Shown here: one piece after another, positions 43,482-52,576 of the stretch | Layout of the letters: the number at the start of each line of letters is the position of its first letter | Numbering within the stretch: the first letter of the stretch is position 1 | Source: Chloroflexota bacterium | GTDB taxonomy: Bacteria > Chloroflexota > Dehalococcoidia > CAUJGQ01 | Direction of reading: 5' to 3' | Length of the DNA stretch: 64,000 nucleotides | NCBI GenBank assembly: GCA_963170165.1 | Contig: CAUJGQ010000044.1 | Span: forward strand, 1-64,000 | The notes under the pieces: model-generated | What the model was told of the DNA's origin: nothing | Seen by the model: only the letters and a program-made list of their open reading frames with translations | The model's database searches: none | Made by a program: the position numbers and the translations under genes

Positions 43482-44534
43482 ATGACAGTATTGCCGGTAG
43501 CAGAGCTGGAAAACCTCCGCGTGCAGGCCGAGCAGGACCTCGCCCAGGTCACCGACGATGCAGCACTGGAAGCCTGGCGCATCCGCTATCTGAGCCGTGG
43601 CCAGGGCCGCATCACCGCGGCGGTTGAAGCCCTCAGGTCGATTGCAGCGGATCAGCGGCGCGAGTATGGTCAGGCGGTCAACGCGCTCAAACGCGCCGTT
43701 GAGGAGCAGTTCACCGCCCGCCGCGAGGCGCTGGCGCGCCGCCGTATCGAGGACACCGTCCAGCGCGGGCGGATAGACGTCACGCTGCCGGGCCGCCCGA
43801 AGCCGCTTGGCCGGCTGCACCCAACGACCCAGACGCTGCGTGACATGATTGCCGCCTTCCAGGAGCTCGGCTTCAACGTGGCCGAAGGCCCGGAAGTCGA
43901 GTGGGACTGGTACAACTTCTCCAAGTTGCGCATCCCCCCAGATCATCCCGCGCGCGATATGTGGGACACCTTCTGGGTTGACGTGGAGCACGAGGGCGAG
44001 CGGCCAATGTTGCTGCGCACGCACACCTCGCCCAACCAGATCCGTGTGATGGAACGCCAGGAGCCGCCGGTACGGGTGCTGGTTCCCGGCCGCTGCTATC
44101 GGTTCGAGGCGACCGACGCGACGCACGAGTGGATGCTGACACAGGTCGAACTGCTGGCAGTGGATGAAGGCATCTCGCTCGCCGACCTGAAGGGCACGCT
44201 AGACCACTTTGCCAAGCGGATGTTCGGCCCGGACCGTCAGGTGATGCTGCACCACTCGTACTTCCCGTTCGTCGAACCCGGGGTCGAAGTGGCGGTGGAC
44301 TGCTTCCTGTGCCGGGGCGATGGCTGCCGAACGTGCAAGGGATCTGGGTGGATTGAGATTCTTGGCGCGGGCATGGTACACCCCGAAGCGCTCGAAGGCG
44401 TCGGCTATGACTCCCGCCGCTACACCGGCTTCGCCGCCGGTATCGGCGTGGAGCGCATCGCCATGCTCCGCCACGGCATTGATGACATCCGCGAGTTCTA
44501 CCGCAACGACATCCGGTTCCTGGAGCAGTTTTAG
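43482..44534 (+). CDS. pheS: Phenylalanyl-tRNA synthetase alpha subunit
   Basis: HPTTQTLRDMIAAFQELGFNVAEGPEVEWDWYNF, LLRTHTSPNQIRVM, GRCYRFEATDATH, ERIAMLRHGIDDIREFYRNDIRFLEQF. Confidence 0.96.
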   Translation: MTVLPVAELENLRVQAEQDLAQVTDDAALEAWRIRYLSRGQGRITAAVEALRSIAADQRREYGQAVNALKRAVEEQFTARREALARRRIEDTVQRGRIDVTLPGRPKPLGRLHPTTQTLRDMIAAFQELGFNVAEGPEVEWDWYNFSKLRIPPDHPARDMWDTFWVDVEHEGERPMLLRTHTSPNQIRVMERQEPPVRVLVPGRCYRFEATDATHEWMLTQVELLAVDEGISLADLKGTLDHFAKRMFGPDRQVMLHHSYFPFVEPGVEVAVDCFLCRGDGCRTCKGSGWIEILGAGMVHPEALEGVGYDSRRYTGFAAGIGVERIAMLRHGIDDIREFYRNDIRFLEQF

Positions 44535-44545
44535 CCGCCGGCCGT

Positions 44546-44587
44546 CAGCGGTCAGCGCCCGCCCGCACGTGCGCTGCCTGACCGCTG
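44546..44587. repeat. Inverted repeat in pheS-pheT intergenic region
   Basis: CAGCGGTCAG ... CTGACCGCTG (10-bp perfect arms). Confidence 0.6.
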
Positions 44588-44629
44588 GGCGGTAAAGGCT
44601 AGCCCGCCAACCCGCTGTGAGGCTTCCCC

Positions 44630-47029
44630 ATGAAAGTGCCGCTGAAGTGGCTGGCCGAGTACGTCCCGCTGACCTTGCCGGTGGAGTCACTGGCACGCAA
44701 GCTCACCCTCGGCGCGGCCGAAGTTGAGGAGATCATCCGCACCGGCGCATGGGACGAGAAGGTGCGCGTTGGGCACGTGCTCCACGTCGAGCCCCACCCC
44801 AACGCCGACCGATTGCGGCTGGTCACCGTCGACCTCGGGGATCGCCGGCAGCGGGTCGTCTGTGGCGCGCCCAACGTCGCCACCGGCCAGCGCATCGCTT
44901 TCGGCGAGGAGGGCGCCCGCCTGATCAGCGGTAAGACCGGCGAGTCGATGGTGCTCAAGGCTGCACCGGTGCGGGGCATCGTATCGGCCGGCATGGTGCT
45001 CTCCGAGCGCGAGCTCGGACTGTCCGAGGCCCACGAGGGGATCCTCGTGCTTCCGCCTGATGCCCCGATTGGCACGCCGCTACGCGACTACCTTGGTGAG
45101 ACCGTCCTTAACATGGCAGCTTGGTCTAACCGGCCGGATCTCTTCTCGATCATCGGCGTCGCGCGCGAGATCGCCGCCCTCACCGGTGCCCACGTGCGCG
45201 AACCGAGCATCGACTACCCCACCTACGGAGCGCCCGCTGATGCCCGCATCCGGGTCACCATCGATGACCCGGAGCTGTGTCCGCGATACACGGCGATGCT
45301 CATCGATCATGTACAGGTTGGACCATCGCCTGCATGGATGCAGGAGCGGCTGGCGGCCGCGGGGATGCGCCCGATCAACAACGTCGTCGACATCACCAAC
45401 TACGTGATGCTGGAGTACGGCCAGCCCCTGCATGCCTTCGATGCCACCAAGATCGGCGGCAATCAGATCGTGGTGCGCCGCGCCCGGCCTGACGAGCGGC
45501 TAACGACGCTGGACGGCGAAGACCGCGAGCTGACGGCCGGCATGCTGGTCATCGCCGATGCCAGCCGCCCGGTCGCGCTGGCCGGCGTCATGGGCGGGCT
45601 GGAGAGTGAGGTGAGCGAGCAGACGGCCAGCGTGCTGCTCGAGTCCGCAACGTTCTACGGCGCGAGCGTGCGCCGAACGGCGGCACGGCTGCGGATGCGC
45701 TCCGAGGCATCAATGCGCTTTGAGAAGGGCCTGCCCCCCGAACTGGCGCCGGTGGCTGCCCGCCGCGCGGTGCAACTGCTGGCGGAGCTGGCGGGCGGAC
45801 AACCCGCGCCAGGCATGGTAGACGCCTACCCCAATCCTCATGCACCGGTGACGTTCATCGCCTCGGCCGAGCGGCTGCACCGGGTGCTCGGCATCGACAT
45901 CCCGGCCGGTCGCGCCCTGGAAGTGCTGCGCGCCCTCGGATTCGAGGTGGAGTGGCAGCCTCCCGACAGCTACGCCGTGTCCGTCCCGTACTGGCGGCCG
46001 GACGTGCGTATCGCCGATGACATCGCCGAAGAACTGATCCGCATCGTCGGTTATGATGACTTGCCCAGCACCACCGTGCATGGTCGCACTCCGCAGGCGA
46101 TCCCCCAGCCCGCACGCGACCTGCGCGAACGGGTCAAGGACATCTTGGTCGAAGCAGGGATGCACGAGATCCAGACCTACGCACTCGTGTCGTTGGAGCA
46201 GCTCCAGCGCGTGCAGCCGGCGGAGGAGCTGGCGCTGACACCGCCACTCCGTGTGGCCAACCCGATGAGCGCAGAGCGCGAGTTGCTGCGCACCTCCTCT
46301 CGTGGGAGCGCGCTGGAGATCCTGGCCCGCAACCTGCGCGTGCAACGCGGCGAGGTGGCCCTGTTCGAGACGTCAGTCACGTACCAGCGGCGTGAAGGCG
46401 ACCTCCCCGAGGAGCGCGAAACCCTCACCGCCGTCATCGGCGGTCGCCGGCTGGACCGCTGGGGACAGCCCTCGGACGAGCCCGTCGACTTCTTCGATGC
46501 CAAGGGCTACGCTGAAGCGCTGTTCGCTCACCTGCACCTGCGTCCGTCCTGGGAAGTGACCGAGGAGCATGGCCTGTTGCCCGGCCGCACCGCCGCTATC
46601 CGTCTGGGTGGACAGGATGTCGGCGTCATCGGCCAGGTGCACCCTGACACCGCCGCGCAGTTCGACATTGACAGCGACTGCCTGTTGTTCGAGGTACGAA
46701 TGGACCTCCTGCTCCAGCATCTGCACACCGGCCGGGACTACCAGCCGTACAGCACGGTGCCCGCCGTTCAGCAGGATCTCGCGGTGATTGTCGATGCGGC
46801 TACGCCCGCCCATGCGGTCCGCGCCGTCATCCTGGCCGGCAAGTTCGTCACCAGCGTCCGGCTGTTCGATGAGTACCGCGGACCCGGCGTGCCAGAGGGC
46901 CGCAAGTCGCTGGCCTTCGCCGTCGCCTTCCAGGACCGCGAGCGCACCCTTACCGAGGATGAAGTCTCGGGTTCGCGCCGCCGCATCATCGCCCGGCTGG
47001 AGCGCGAGTTAGGCGCAGCGCTGCGCTGA
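44630..47029 (+). CDS. pheT: Phenylalanyl-tRNA synthetase beta subunit
   Basis: MKVPLKWLAEYVPLTLPVESLARKLTLGAAEVE, HPNADRLRLVTVD, NNVVDITNYVMLEYGQPLHAFD. Confidence 0.96.
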   Translation: MKVPLKWLAEYVPLTLPVESLARKLTLGAAEVEEIIRTGAWDEKVRVGHVLHVEPHPNADRLRLVTVDLGDRRQRVVCGAPNVATGQRIAFGEEGARLISGKTGESMVLKAAPVRGIVSAGMVLSERELGLSEAHEGILVLPPDAPIGTPLRDYLGETVLNMAAWSNRPDLFSIIGVAREIAALTGAHVREPSIDYPTYGAPADARIRVTIDDPELCPRYTAMLIDHVQVGPSPAWMQERLAAAGMRPINNVVDITNYVMLEYGQPLHAFDATKIGGNQIVVRRARPDERLTTLDGEDRELTAGMLVIADASRPVALAGVMGGLESEVSEQTASVLLESATFYGASVRRTAARLRMRSEASMRFEKGLPPELAPVAARRAVQLLAELAGGQPAPGMVDAYPNPHAPVTFIASAERLHRVLGIDIPAGRALEVLRALGFEVEWQPPDSYAVSVPYWRPDVRIADDIAEELIRIVGYDDLPSTTVHGRTPQAIPQPARDLRERVKDILVEAGMHEIQTYALVSLEQLQRVQPAEELALTPPLRVANPMSAERELLRTSSRGSALEILARNLRVQRGEVALFETSVTYQRREGDLPEERETLTAVIGGRRLDRWGQPSDEPVDFFDAKGYAEALFAHLHLRPSWEVTEEHGLLPGRTAAIRLGGQDVGVIGQVHPDTAAQFDIDSDCLLFEVRMDLLLQHLHTGRDYQPYSTVPAVQQDLAVIVDAATPAHAVRAVILAGKFVTSVRLFDEYRGPGVPEGRKSLAFAVAFQDRERTLTEDEVSGSRRRIIARLERELGAALR

Positions 47030-47303
47030 GCGACCAGCCTGCCCCTGTCTTGCCCAACGCAGAGCGCGGCTCAGCTACAAGCTGTGACGCGGCTGTTATG
47101 TCGCGCAAAGCGGCCGTGCTGGTACGATCCGGTCACACTGGATGAAGAGGCACGCTCCCGATGCGGACTGGTCAAGCAGGTTGGTCGTGGTTTCCCCGAT
47201 CTCGGCGGCTGGCCGTACGGCGGCTGCTCGGCCGTGGGACGCCTGGCAGGTAGTGACGGCGGCGCCGCCGGCTGACGAACGGGGAGGTGTCGCGCATATG
47301 TGA

Positions 47304-49316
47304 TCAGCGGGCCACACGCGGGTCCGGCTCCTCACGCGCATCCAGTTCGATACCGGCCGGAGCCGCCGTACCCGCCGTCCGGGGCCGGTGCTCCCGCTGT
47401 CCATCCCCAGCGGCGCTGCGCTCCCGGCCGCGCCGCTCGGTCATCTGGGCAAAGGTCATCTTATACAGGTTGGCATACTGGGCGCCTTTGGCCAGTAGCT
47501 CTTCGTGCGTGCCGGCCTCGGCGATCCGGCCCCGCTCCAGCACCACCACACGAGACGCGTCGCGGATCGTGCTCAGCCGGTGGGCGATGACGAAGCTGGT
47601 CCGGCCGCGGAGGATGGTGCGCAGTGCCTCCTGAATCACCTTCTCGGTCTGGGTATCCACGTTCGCCGTTGCTTCATCGAGAATCAGGATGCGAGGCCGG
47701 GCGAGGATCGCGCGGGCGAAGGAAATGAGCTGACGCTGGCCGACCGAGAGGTTCTGGCCGCGCTCATGCAGCTCGGTGTCGAATCCGTTCTCCAGATTGC
47801 GGATGAACTCCTCCGCGCCCACCACGCGCGCCGCCTCCTCCACTTCGGCGTCGGTCGCCTCCAGCCGGCCGTAGCGGATGTTCTCGCGCACAGTGCCACT
47901 GAACAGATACGGGTCTTGCAGCACTACGCCCATCTGCGCGGCGAGGCTGGAGCGCTTGATGTGCTTGATGTCCACGCCGTCGATCTTCAGCGTCCCGCTG
48001 GATGCCTCGTACAGACGGCCGATCAACGCCGTCATGGTGCTCTTACCGGCGCCGGTCTGGCCGACAAACGCGATGGTCTCGCCGGGCTCAACATGTAGCG
48101 TGATGCCTTGCAGCACCGGCGTGTTCTCGAGGTAGCGGAACGACACGTCTTCGAAGTCGACACGGCCTGCAAGCTCTGGCATATCGATGGCATCGGGCGC
48201 GTCGCTGATCTCGGGCTTGGTATCCAGCACCTCGATGATGCGCTGGCCGCCCGCCATCGCCCGCTGGAACTGGGTGTACTGCAATACCAGGTCACGCACC
48301 GGGTCGAAGAAGCGCTGCACGTACAACGCGAAGGCCACCAGCGTGCGGACGGCCAGCGTGCCATTGGCCACGCGCATCCCGCCGACCACGACGACGAGCG
48401 CTGTCGCCAGTGCGACCAGCACCTCCACCATCGGCAGCACGGCGGCGGACAGCCGTCCGGCGCGGACGTTGGCATCGAGGTTCGAGTAGTTGATCTTGCT
48501 GAAGCGGCGGGCGTTGGCATCCTCGCGCGACATGCTCTGGATGGCGCGCACGCCAGAGACGTCCTCGTTGATGGTGGAGTTCACGACCGCGATGGCCTGA
48601 CGAACGCGGATGAACGCCGCGCGGGCCCGCGCCTGCCAGATCGCCATCGTCAAGACCAGGAGCGGCACGACAGCGAAGGTCACCAGCGCCAGTTGCACAT
48701 CTTTGGTCAACAGCACCACGATCACGATTCCCAGCCCGACGAAATCGGCTAGGACCGTGAGCATGCCGGAGGTGAGCAACTCCTGCATCGACGTCACGTC
48801 CGAGGTAACGCGCGACATGACGCGGCCGACCTCGTGCCGGTCATAGAAGCTCAGCGATAGCTTCTGCAGGTGATCAAACATCTCCTGGCGCAGCCGCAGA
48901 AGAATGCGATGGCCGATGTAGCCGGTACTGGAGAGCTGCAGGAACTGGAAGGCCCAACTTCCTGCCGCCAGCCCGACGAAGATCAGTCCTAAGCGATTGA
49001 GATCGCTGAGCTCCGCCGCGCGCACCGCCGGATCGGATGCCCGGATGGCATTGAGGATATGGTTGGTCGCCAGCCCGATGACCAGCGGCTGCATGAACGA
49101 GCAAAAGGCGAAGCCAATCACACCTGCCAGGGCCATGATGGTGCGGAGCTTGAACGGCTTGAGGTACGGCCAGAGGCGGCCGACGACATTGGCGTCAAAT
49201 ACCTTGCCCAGTTCGTCGTCGTTCCAGCCGTCCATACCGCGGCGGAACGCCCCCGGTCCCATCGACGTGCCGCTATGGCTCCAGCCACCCGCGCCGCCGC
49301 CGCCCCACATCGCCAT
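47304..49316 (-). CDS. ABC exporter half (TMD-NBD), consensus catalytic Glu/His, LSVGQ signature
   Basis: GQTGAGKST, LSVGQRQL, ILILDEATANVD, VIAHRLSTI. Confidence 0.93.
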   Translation of the reverse strand: MAMWGGGGAGGWSHSGTSMGPGAFRRGMDGWNDDELGKVFDANVVGRLWPYLKPFKLRTIMALAGVIGFAFCSFMQPLVIGLATNHILNAIRASDPAVRAAELSDLNRLGLIFVGLAAGSWAFQFLQLSSTGYIGHRILLRLRQEMFDHLQKLSLSFYDRHEVGRVMSRVTSDVTSMQELLTSGMLTVLADFVGLGIVIVVLLTKDVQLALVTFAVVPLLVLTMAIWQARARAAFIRVRQAIAVVNSTINEDVSGVRAIQSMSREDANARRFSKINYSNLDANVRAGRLSAAVLPMVEVLVALATALVVVVGGMRVANGTLAVRTLVAFALYVQRFFDPVRDLVLQYTQFQRAMAGGQRIIEVLDTKPEISDAPDAIDMPELAGRVDFEDVSFRYLENTPVLQGITLHVEPGETIAFVGQTGAGKSTMTALIGRLYEASSGTLKIDGVDIKHIKRSSLAAQMGVVLQDPYLFSGTVRENIRYGRLEATDAEVEEAARVVGAEEFIRNLENGFDTELHERGQNLSVGQRQLISFARAILARPRILILDEATANVDTQTEKVIQEALRTILRGRTSFVIAHRLSTIRDASRVVVLERGRIAEAGTHEELLAKGAQYANLYKMTFAQMTERRGRERSAAGDGQREHRPRTAGTAAPAGIELDAREEPDPRVAR

Positions 49317-49403
49317 GGTTCAACCCTCCCCTGCGGAACAGGCCGGTCAGTCTGCCGGTGGGTCAGCGGGCTTTAGCCCCAGCCACCGGCCGGACTCAAC
49401 GTC

Positions 49404-51176
49404 CTAGCCGCCTGCCTGTGACTCCTGCGTGCGGGCAAAGGCTTCCTCCTGGTCCCGCAGCTCAAGGTCATAGATCTGGCGGTAGAGCCCGTGCTTGTCG
49501 AGTAGTTCGGTGTGGCGGCCACGCTCCACAATCTGGCCGCGCCGCAATACCAGAATCTGGTCCGCCCGCTCCACCGTACGTAGCCGCTGTGCGATCACGA
49601 ACGTCGTGCGGCCCTTCATCAGCTCAGCCAGGGCCTGTTGAATCAGGTACTCGGTCTCCATATCCACCGAAGAGGTCGAGTCGTCGAACACCAGGATTGG
49701 CGGGTTGAGCAGCAAGGTGCGGGCAATGGCGATGCGCTGTTTCTGCCCGCCGGAGAGCGTGGTGCCGCGCTCGCCGACCCAGGTGTCATACCCATCCGGC
49801 AGCGTCATGATGAAGTCGTGGATGCGGGCCGCCTTGGCCGCGGCGATCACCTCTTCGTCGGTGGCGCCCTGGCGGCCATAGCGGATGTTCTCGCGAATCG
49901 AGTCCAGGAACAGGAACACATCCTGCTGGACGATGCCGATGCACTGACGCAGCGAGCCGAGGGTCACGTCTCGGATATCCACGCCGTCGATGGTGATGCG
50001 GCCTCCGGTCACGTCGTAGAAGCGTGGCATCAGGTTGACGACGGTGCTCTTGCCGGAACCCGTCGGCCCCAGCAGCGCGATCATCTGGCCGGGCGGCGCA
50101 TCCACATCGATGCCGCGCAGCACGGGCGAGACCGAGTCATAGCCAAATGAGACGTTCTCGAACCGCACGTGCCCGCTGACTCCCGCCAGCTCGCTCGCCC
50201 CGGGCTTCTCCTTCACAGCCGATTCGGCATCCAGGATTTCGTAGATACGGGTACCTGACGAGGTGGCACGGGCGACGATGTTAACCACGAAGCCCAGCGT
50301 GCGCACCGGCATCTGCAGCAGCTGGAGGTAGAACAGAAAGGCGGTGAGATCGCCGATGCTCAGCTTGCCGTCTGCCACCTGGTGGCCGCCGTACCACACC
50401 GTCGCGACGATGGAGAAGGCGCCCAGTAGTGTCAGCGCCGGCGACACCTTCGCCTGCAACTGATTGGAGTAGTACGAGTCATTGAACAGCAGGTTGATCT
50501 GCTTGGAGAACTTGGCTGACTCGAATGCCTCACGCGCGAAGGACTTGACCACCCGCATGCCAGAGAGGTTCTCCTGCAACACGGTGGACATCCGCCCCTG
50601 CTGCTCCTGGATGCGCGTCCACACCGGGCGCAGCCGCGATTGGTGGATGATGGAGATTCCACCCATCAGCGGCAGAAACGACCACGCCAGCAACGCAAGC
50701 TTGATATCCGCCAGCGCCATGAGCACCAGCGAGGTGATGAGCAACACGAGGATGTAGGACATGCGGATCAGGCCCATGGAGATGTAGAACCGGACCCCCT
50801 CAACATCCTGCGTGGCGCGCGACATGATCTGCCCGATCTGGGCCTTGTCGTGGTAGGCATACGACAGGCGGGACAGCCGCCCATAGATGGCATTGCGGAT
50901 GTCGTACGCGACGTGCTGGGAAAGCCACTCGCTCACGTACGACTGCCCGAAGGCGAAGAGCCCGCGCAGGATCGACGACAGCAGCAGCAGCGCCGCCGCC
51001 ACAAACAACAACGACTTGTTGTCGTCTCCGTCGATGCCGACCTCAACCGCCCAGCCGATCAGTTTGGGCTGAATCAGCGCAAAGGCAGAGGCGCCGACCA
51101 CCGACAGCACGGCCAGCCCCAGGCGCAGCTTATACGGCTTCAGGAAGCTCAGCAGACGAATCAGGACATGGTGCAT
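49404..51176 (-). CDS. ABC exporter half (TMD-NBD) with degenerate catalytic residues
   Basis: GPTGSGKST, LSGGQKQR, ILVFDDSTSSVD (Glu to Asp), FVIAQRL (H-loop His to Gln). Confidence 0.93.
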   Translation of the reverse strand: MHHVLIRLLSFLKPYKLRLGLAVLSVVGASAFALIQPKLIGWAVEVGIDGDDNKSLLFVAAALLLLSSILRGLFAFGQSYVSEWLSQHVAYDIRNAIYGRLSRLSYAYHDKAQIGQIMSRATQDVEGVRFYISMGLIRMSYILVLLITSLVLMALADIKLALLAWSFLPLMGGISIIHQSRLRPVWTRIQEQQGRMSTVLQENLSGMRVVKSFAREAFESAKFSKQINLLFNDSYYSNQLQAKVSPALTLLGAFSIVATVWYGGHQVADGKLSIGDLTAFLFYLQLLQMPVRTLGFVVNIVARATSSGTRIYEILDAESAVKEKPGASELAGVSGHVRFENVSFGYDSVSPVLRGIDVDAPPGQMIALLGPTGSGKSTVVNLMPRFYDVTGGRITIDGVDIRDVTLGSLRQCIGIVQQDVFLFLDSIRENIRYGRQGATDEEVIAAAKAARIHDFIMTLPDGYDTWVGERGTTLSGGQKQRIAIARTLLLNPPILVFDDSTSSVDMETEYLIQQALAELMKGRTTFVIAQRLRTVERADQILVLRRGQIVERGRHTELLDKHGLYRQIYDLELRDQEEAFARTQESQAGG

Positions 51177-51335
51177 CGCCGCCCCCTCTCCGCGACGAGC
51201 GGCCCATCACCAGCCACGCGCGACCCGCCAGGCGGCGGGAGTCCGGCAATCGAGCCGGGGCACGCTGCACCTTCTGCGGGATGCTTCTCCACACGAAGGC
51301 GCGAGACCGGCCGGTCTGAGCCCGGGAACAAGGGG

Positions 51336-51365
51336 ATTCTAGGCGATGATTGACGTTCACGTCAA
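51336..51365 (-). promoter_or_regulatory. Promoter with overlapping palindromic operator (MerR-like) for the ABC exporter
   Basis: Minus strand TTGACG-18-TAGAAT; palindrome TTGACGTGAACGTCAA at 51350-51365. Confidence 0.55.
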
Positions 51366-51413
51366 GGTTGGGGGTCGCGCTCGTTGCCGGAGCGCAGCAG
51401 CCGGGCTGCCGGC

Positions 51414-51614
51414 TCATACCCTCACGTCAACGTGCTGGCCCTTGTGCGGTTCCAGTAGCCGTGCAAGCTCCCGTCCTTGGAGTTCCATCACATCCAGCTT
51501 GGTCTTGAGCGCGGCCACCTGTAGTTGGGCTTTCACCTGAGCGGATGAAAGATCGGTGATGTCGCGCGGGCTGTACTCGATGCTGCGCGCAGAGGCGGGG
51601 AGCAGGCTGACCAT
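51414..51614 (-). CDS. Small protein, YjfB-like putative motility family
   Basis: LSSAQVKAQLQVAALKTKLDVMELQGRELARLLEP resembles the VQQQVGVAVLKKAMDMQ... pattern of YjfB-like proteins. Confidence 0.5.
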   Translation of the reverse strand: MVSLLPASARSIEYSPRDITDLSSAQVKAQLQVAALKTKLDVMELQGRELARLLEPHKGQHVDVRV

Positions 51615-51682
51615 GGGACACCTCACATGCCGTCACCTGAGTATCGAAGCAGACCGCCCAGAGCGTAGGGCCCCGCGATGCT

Positions 51683-52441
51683 ATGCTTGCGCAGATGAGC
51701 GCAACCCAACTGGCGCTGGTGGCGGTAGTCGGCTTTGCCGGGAGCTTCTACGGCGTTGTGTCCGGTGGCGGCGGGCTGCTGATCATTCCCGGGCTGATCG
51801 TCGTGGGAATGCCGGCGCCGGCCGCGGTGGCGTGCAGCCGCCTGGGCGTGCTCAGCCTGAGTATCAGCGGGGTGTGGCGCTTTCGGCGTGAGGGGCTGGT
51901 ACGCGGCCGCGCCGACCTGCCGATGATGGCGGTGGTGACCGCCGGGTCGGTGATCGGCGCCCTGCTGCTGCTGGCGGTGGACCCCAGCAAGTTCGAGCGT
52001 GCGTTCGGCCTGGTGACGGTCTTGCTGGCGCCGCTGGTGCTGTTCGGGCAGCGGCTCAAGCTCGAACGCCCCGGACAAACGCCGGGGACGGCACGGCTCG
52101 CCTGGGGATACGCCCTCGCCTTTCCCGTTGGGATCTACGCCGGCCTGTTCGGTGCGGCATGGGCAACGTTCTTCACTTACCTGATGGTGGCTGCCTTTGG
52201 CGTCAGCTACATCCAGGGCGCGGCCATCCGTACGTTCGTCGGGCTGGCCGTCGGTGTAATCACCTCGCTGATTGTGGGTCTGGGTGGCCAGCTTGAGGCT
52301 GCGCCCGCCATCGTGCTGATGCTCGCCACCGGCGCAGGGTCCTACCTGGGCGCCTCCTTCTGGCTGAAACGCGGCGAGGGCCGGGTGCGCCAGATAGTCG
52401 CCGTCATCGCTGTCGCGGCCGGTATCAAACTGCTGATATAG
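51683..52441 (+). CDS. TauE/SafE (TSUP)-family membrane permease
   Basis: FAGSFYGVVSGGGGLLIIPGLI and second-half GIYAGLFGAAWATFFTYLM repeat. Confidence 0.87.
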   Translation: MLAQMSATQLALVAVVGFAGSFYGVVSGGGGLLIIPGLIVVGMPAPAAVACSRLGVLSLSISGVWRFRREGLVRGRADLPMMAVVTAGSVIGALLLLAVDPSKFERAFGLVTVLLAPLVLFGQRLKLERPGQTPGTARLAWGYALAFPVGIYAGLFGAAWATFFTYLMVAAFGVSYIQGAAIRTFVGLAVGVITSLIVGLGGQLEAAPAIVLMLATGAGSYLGASFWLKRGEGRVRQIVAVIAVAAGIKLLI

Positions 52442-52484
52442 CCCGGGGCTTTCGTGAACGGCCGAGCCGGATAGCTCCCCGCAA

Positions 52485-52549
52485 CCCCTCTCCCGCACGG
52501 CGGGCAAGGGGGAGCAGGTGGTTGGGCAACCGGCGGGCAGCCTGCCGGT
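52485..52549. terminator. Pair of hairpins between convergent genes
   Basis: CCCCT(ct)CCCGC acg GCGGG(ca)AGGGG and ACCGGC ... GCCGGT. Confidence 0.5.
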
Positions 52550-52576
52550 GAGGGCCTGCCCCTCGCCGGTATCCCG

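Noticed and set aside
43419-43482. T-box riboswitch upstream of pheS (GTACCGC resembles part of the T-box sequence)
   Set aside because: Only 7 nt match, and the predicted leader is too short for a stem I specifier loop; kept only as a structured-leader note
51623-52507. 294-aa minus-strand ORF over the TauE/SafE gene
   Set aside because: Translation is Arg/His/Gln-rich and domain-free; the + strand ORF is a clear TSUP permease
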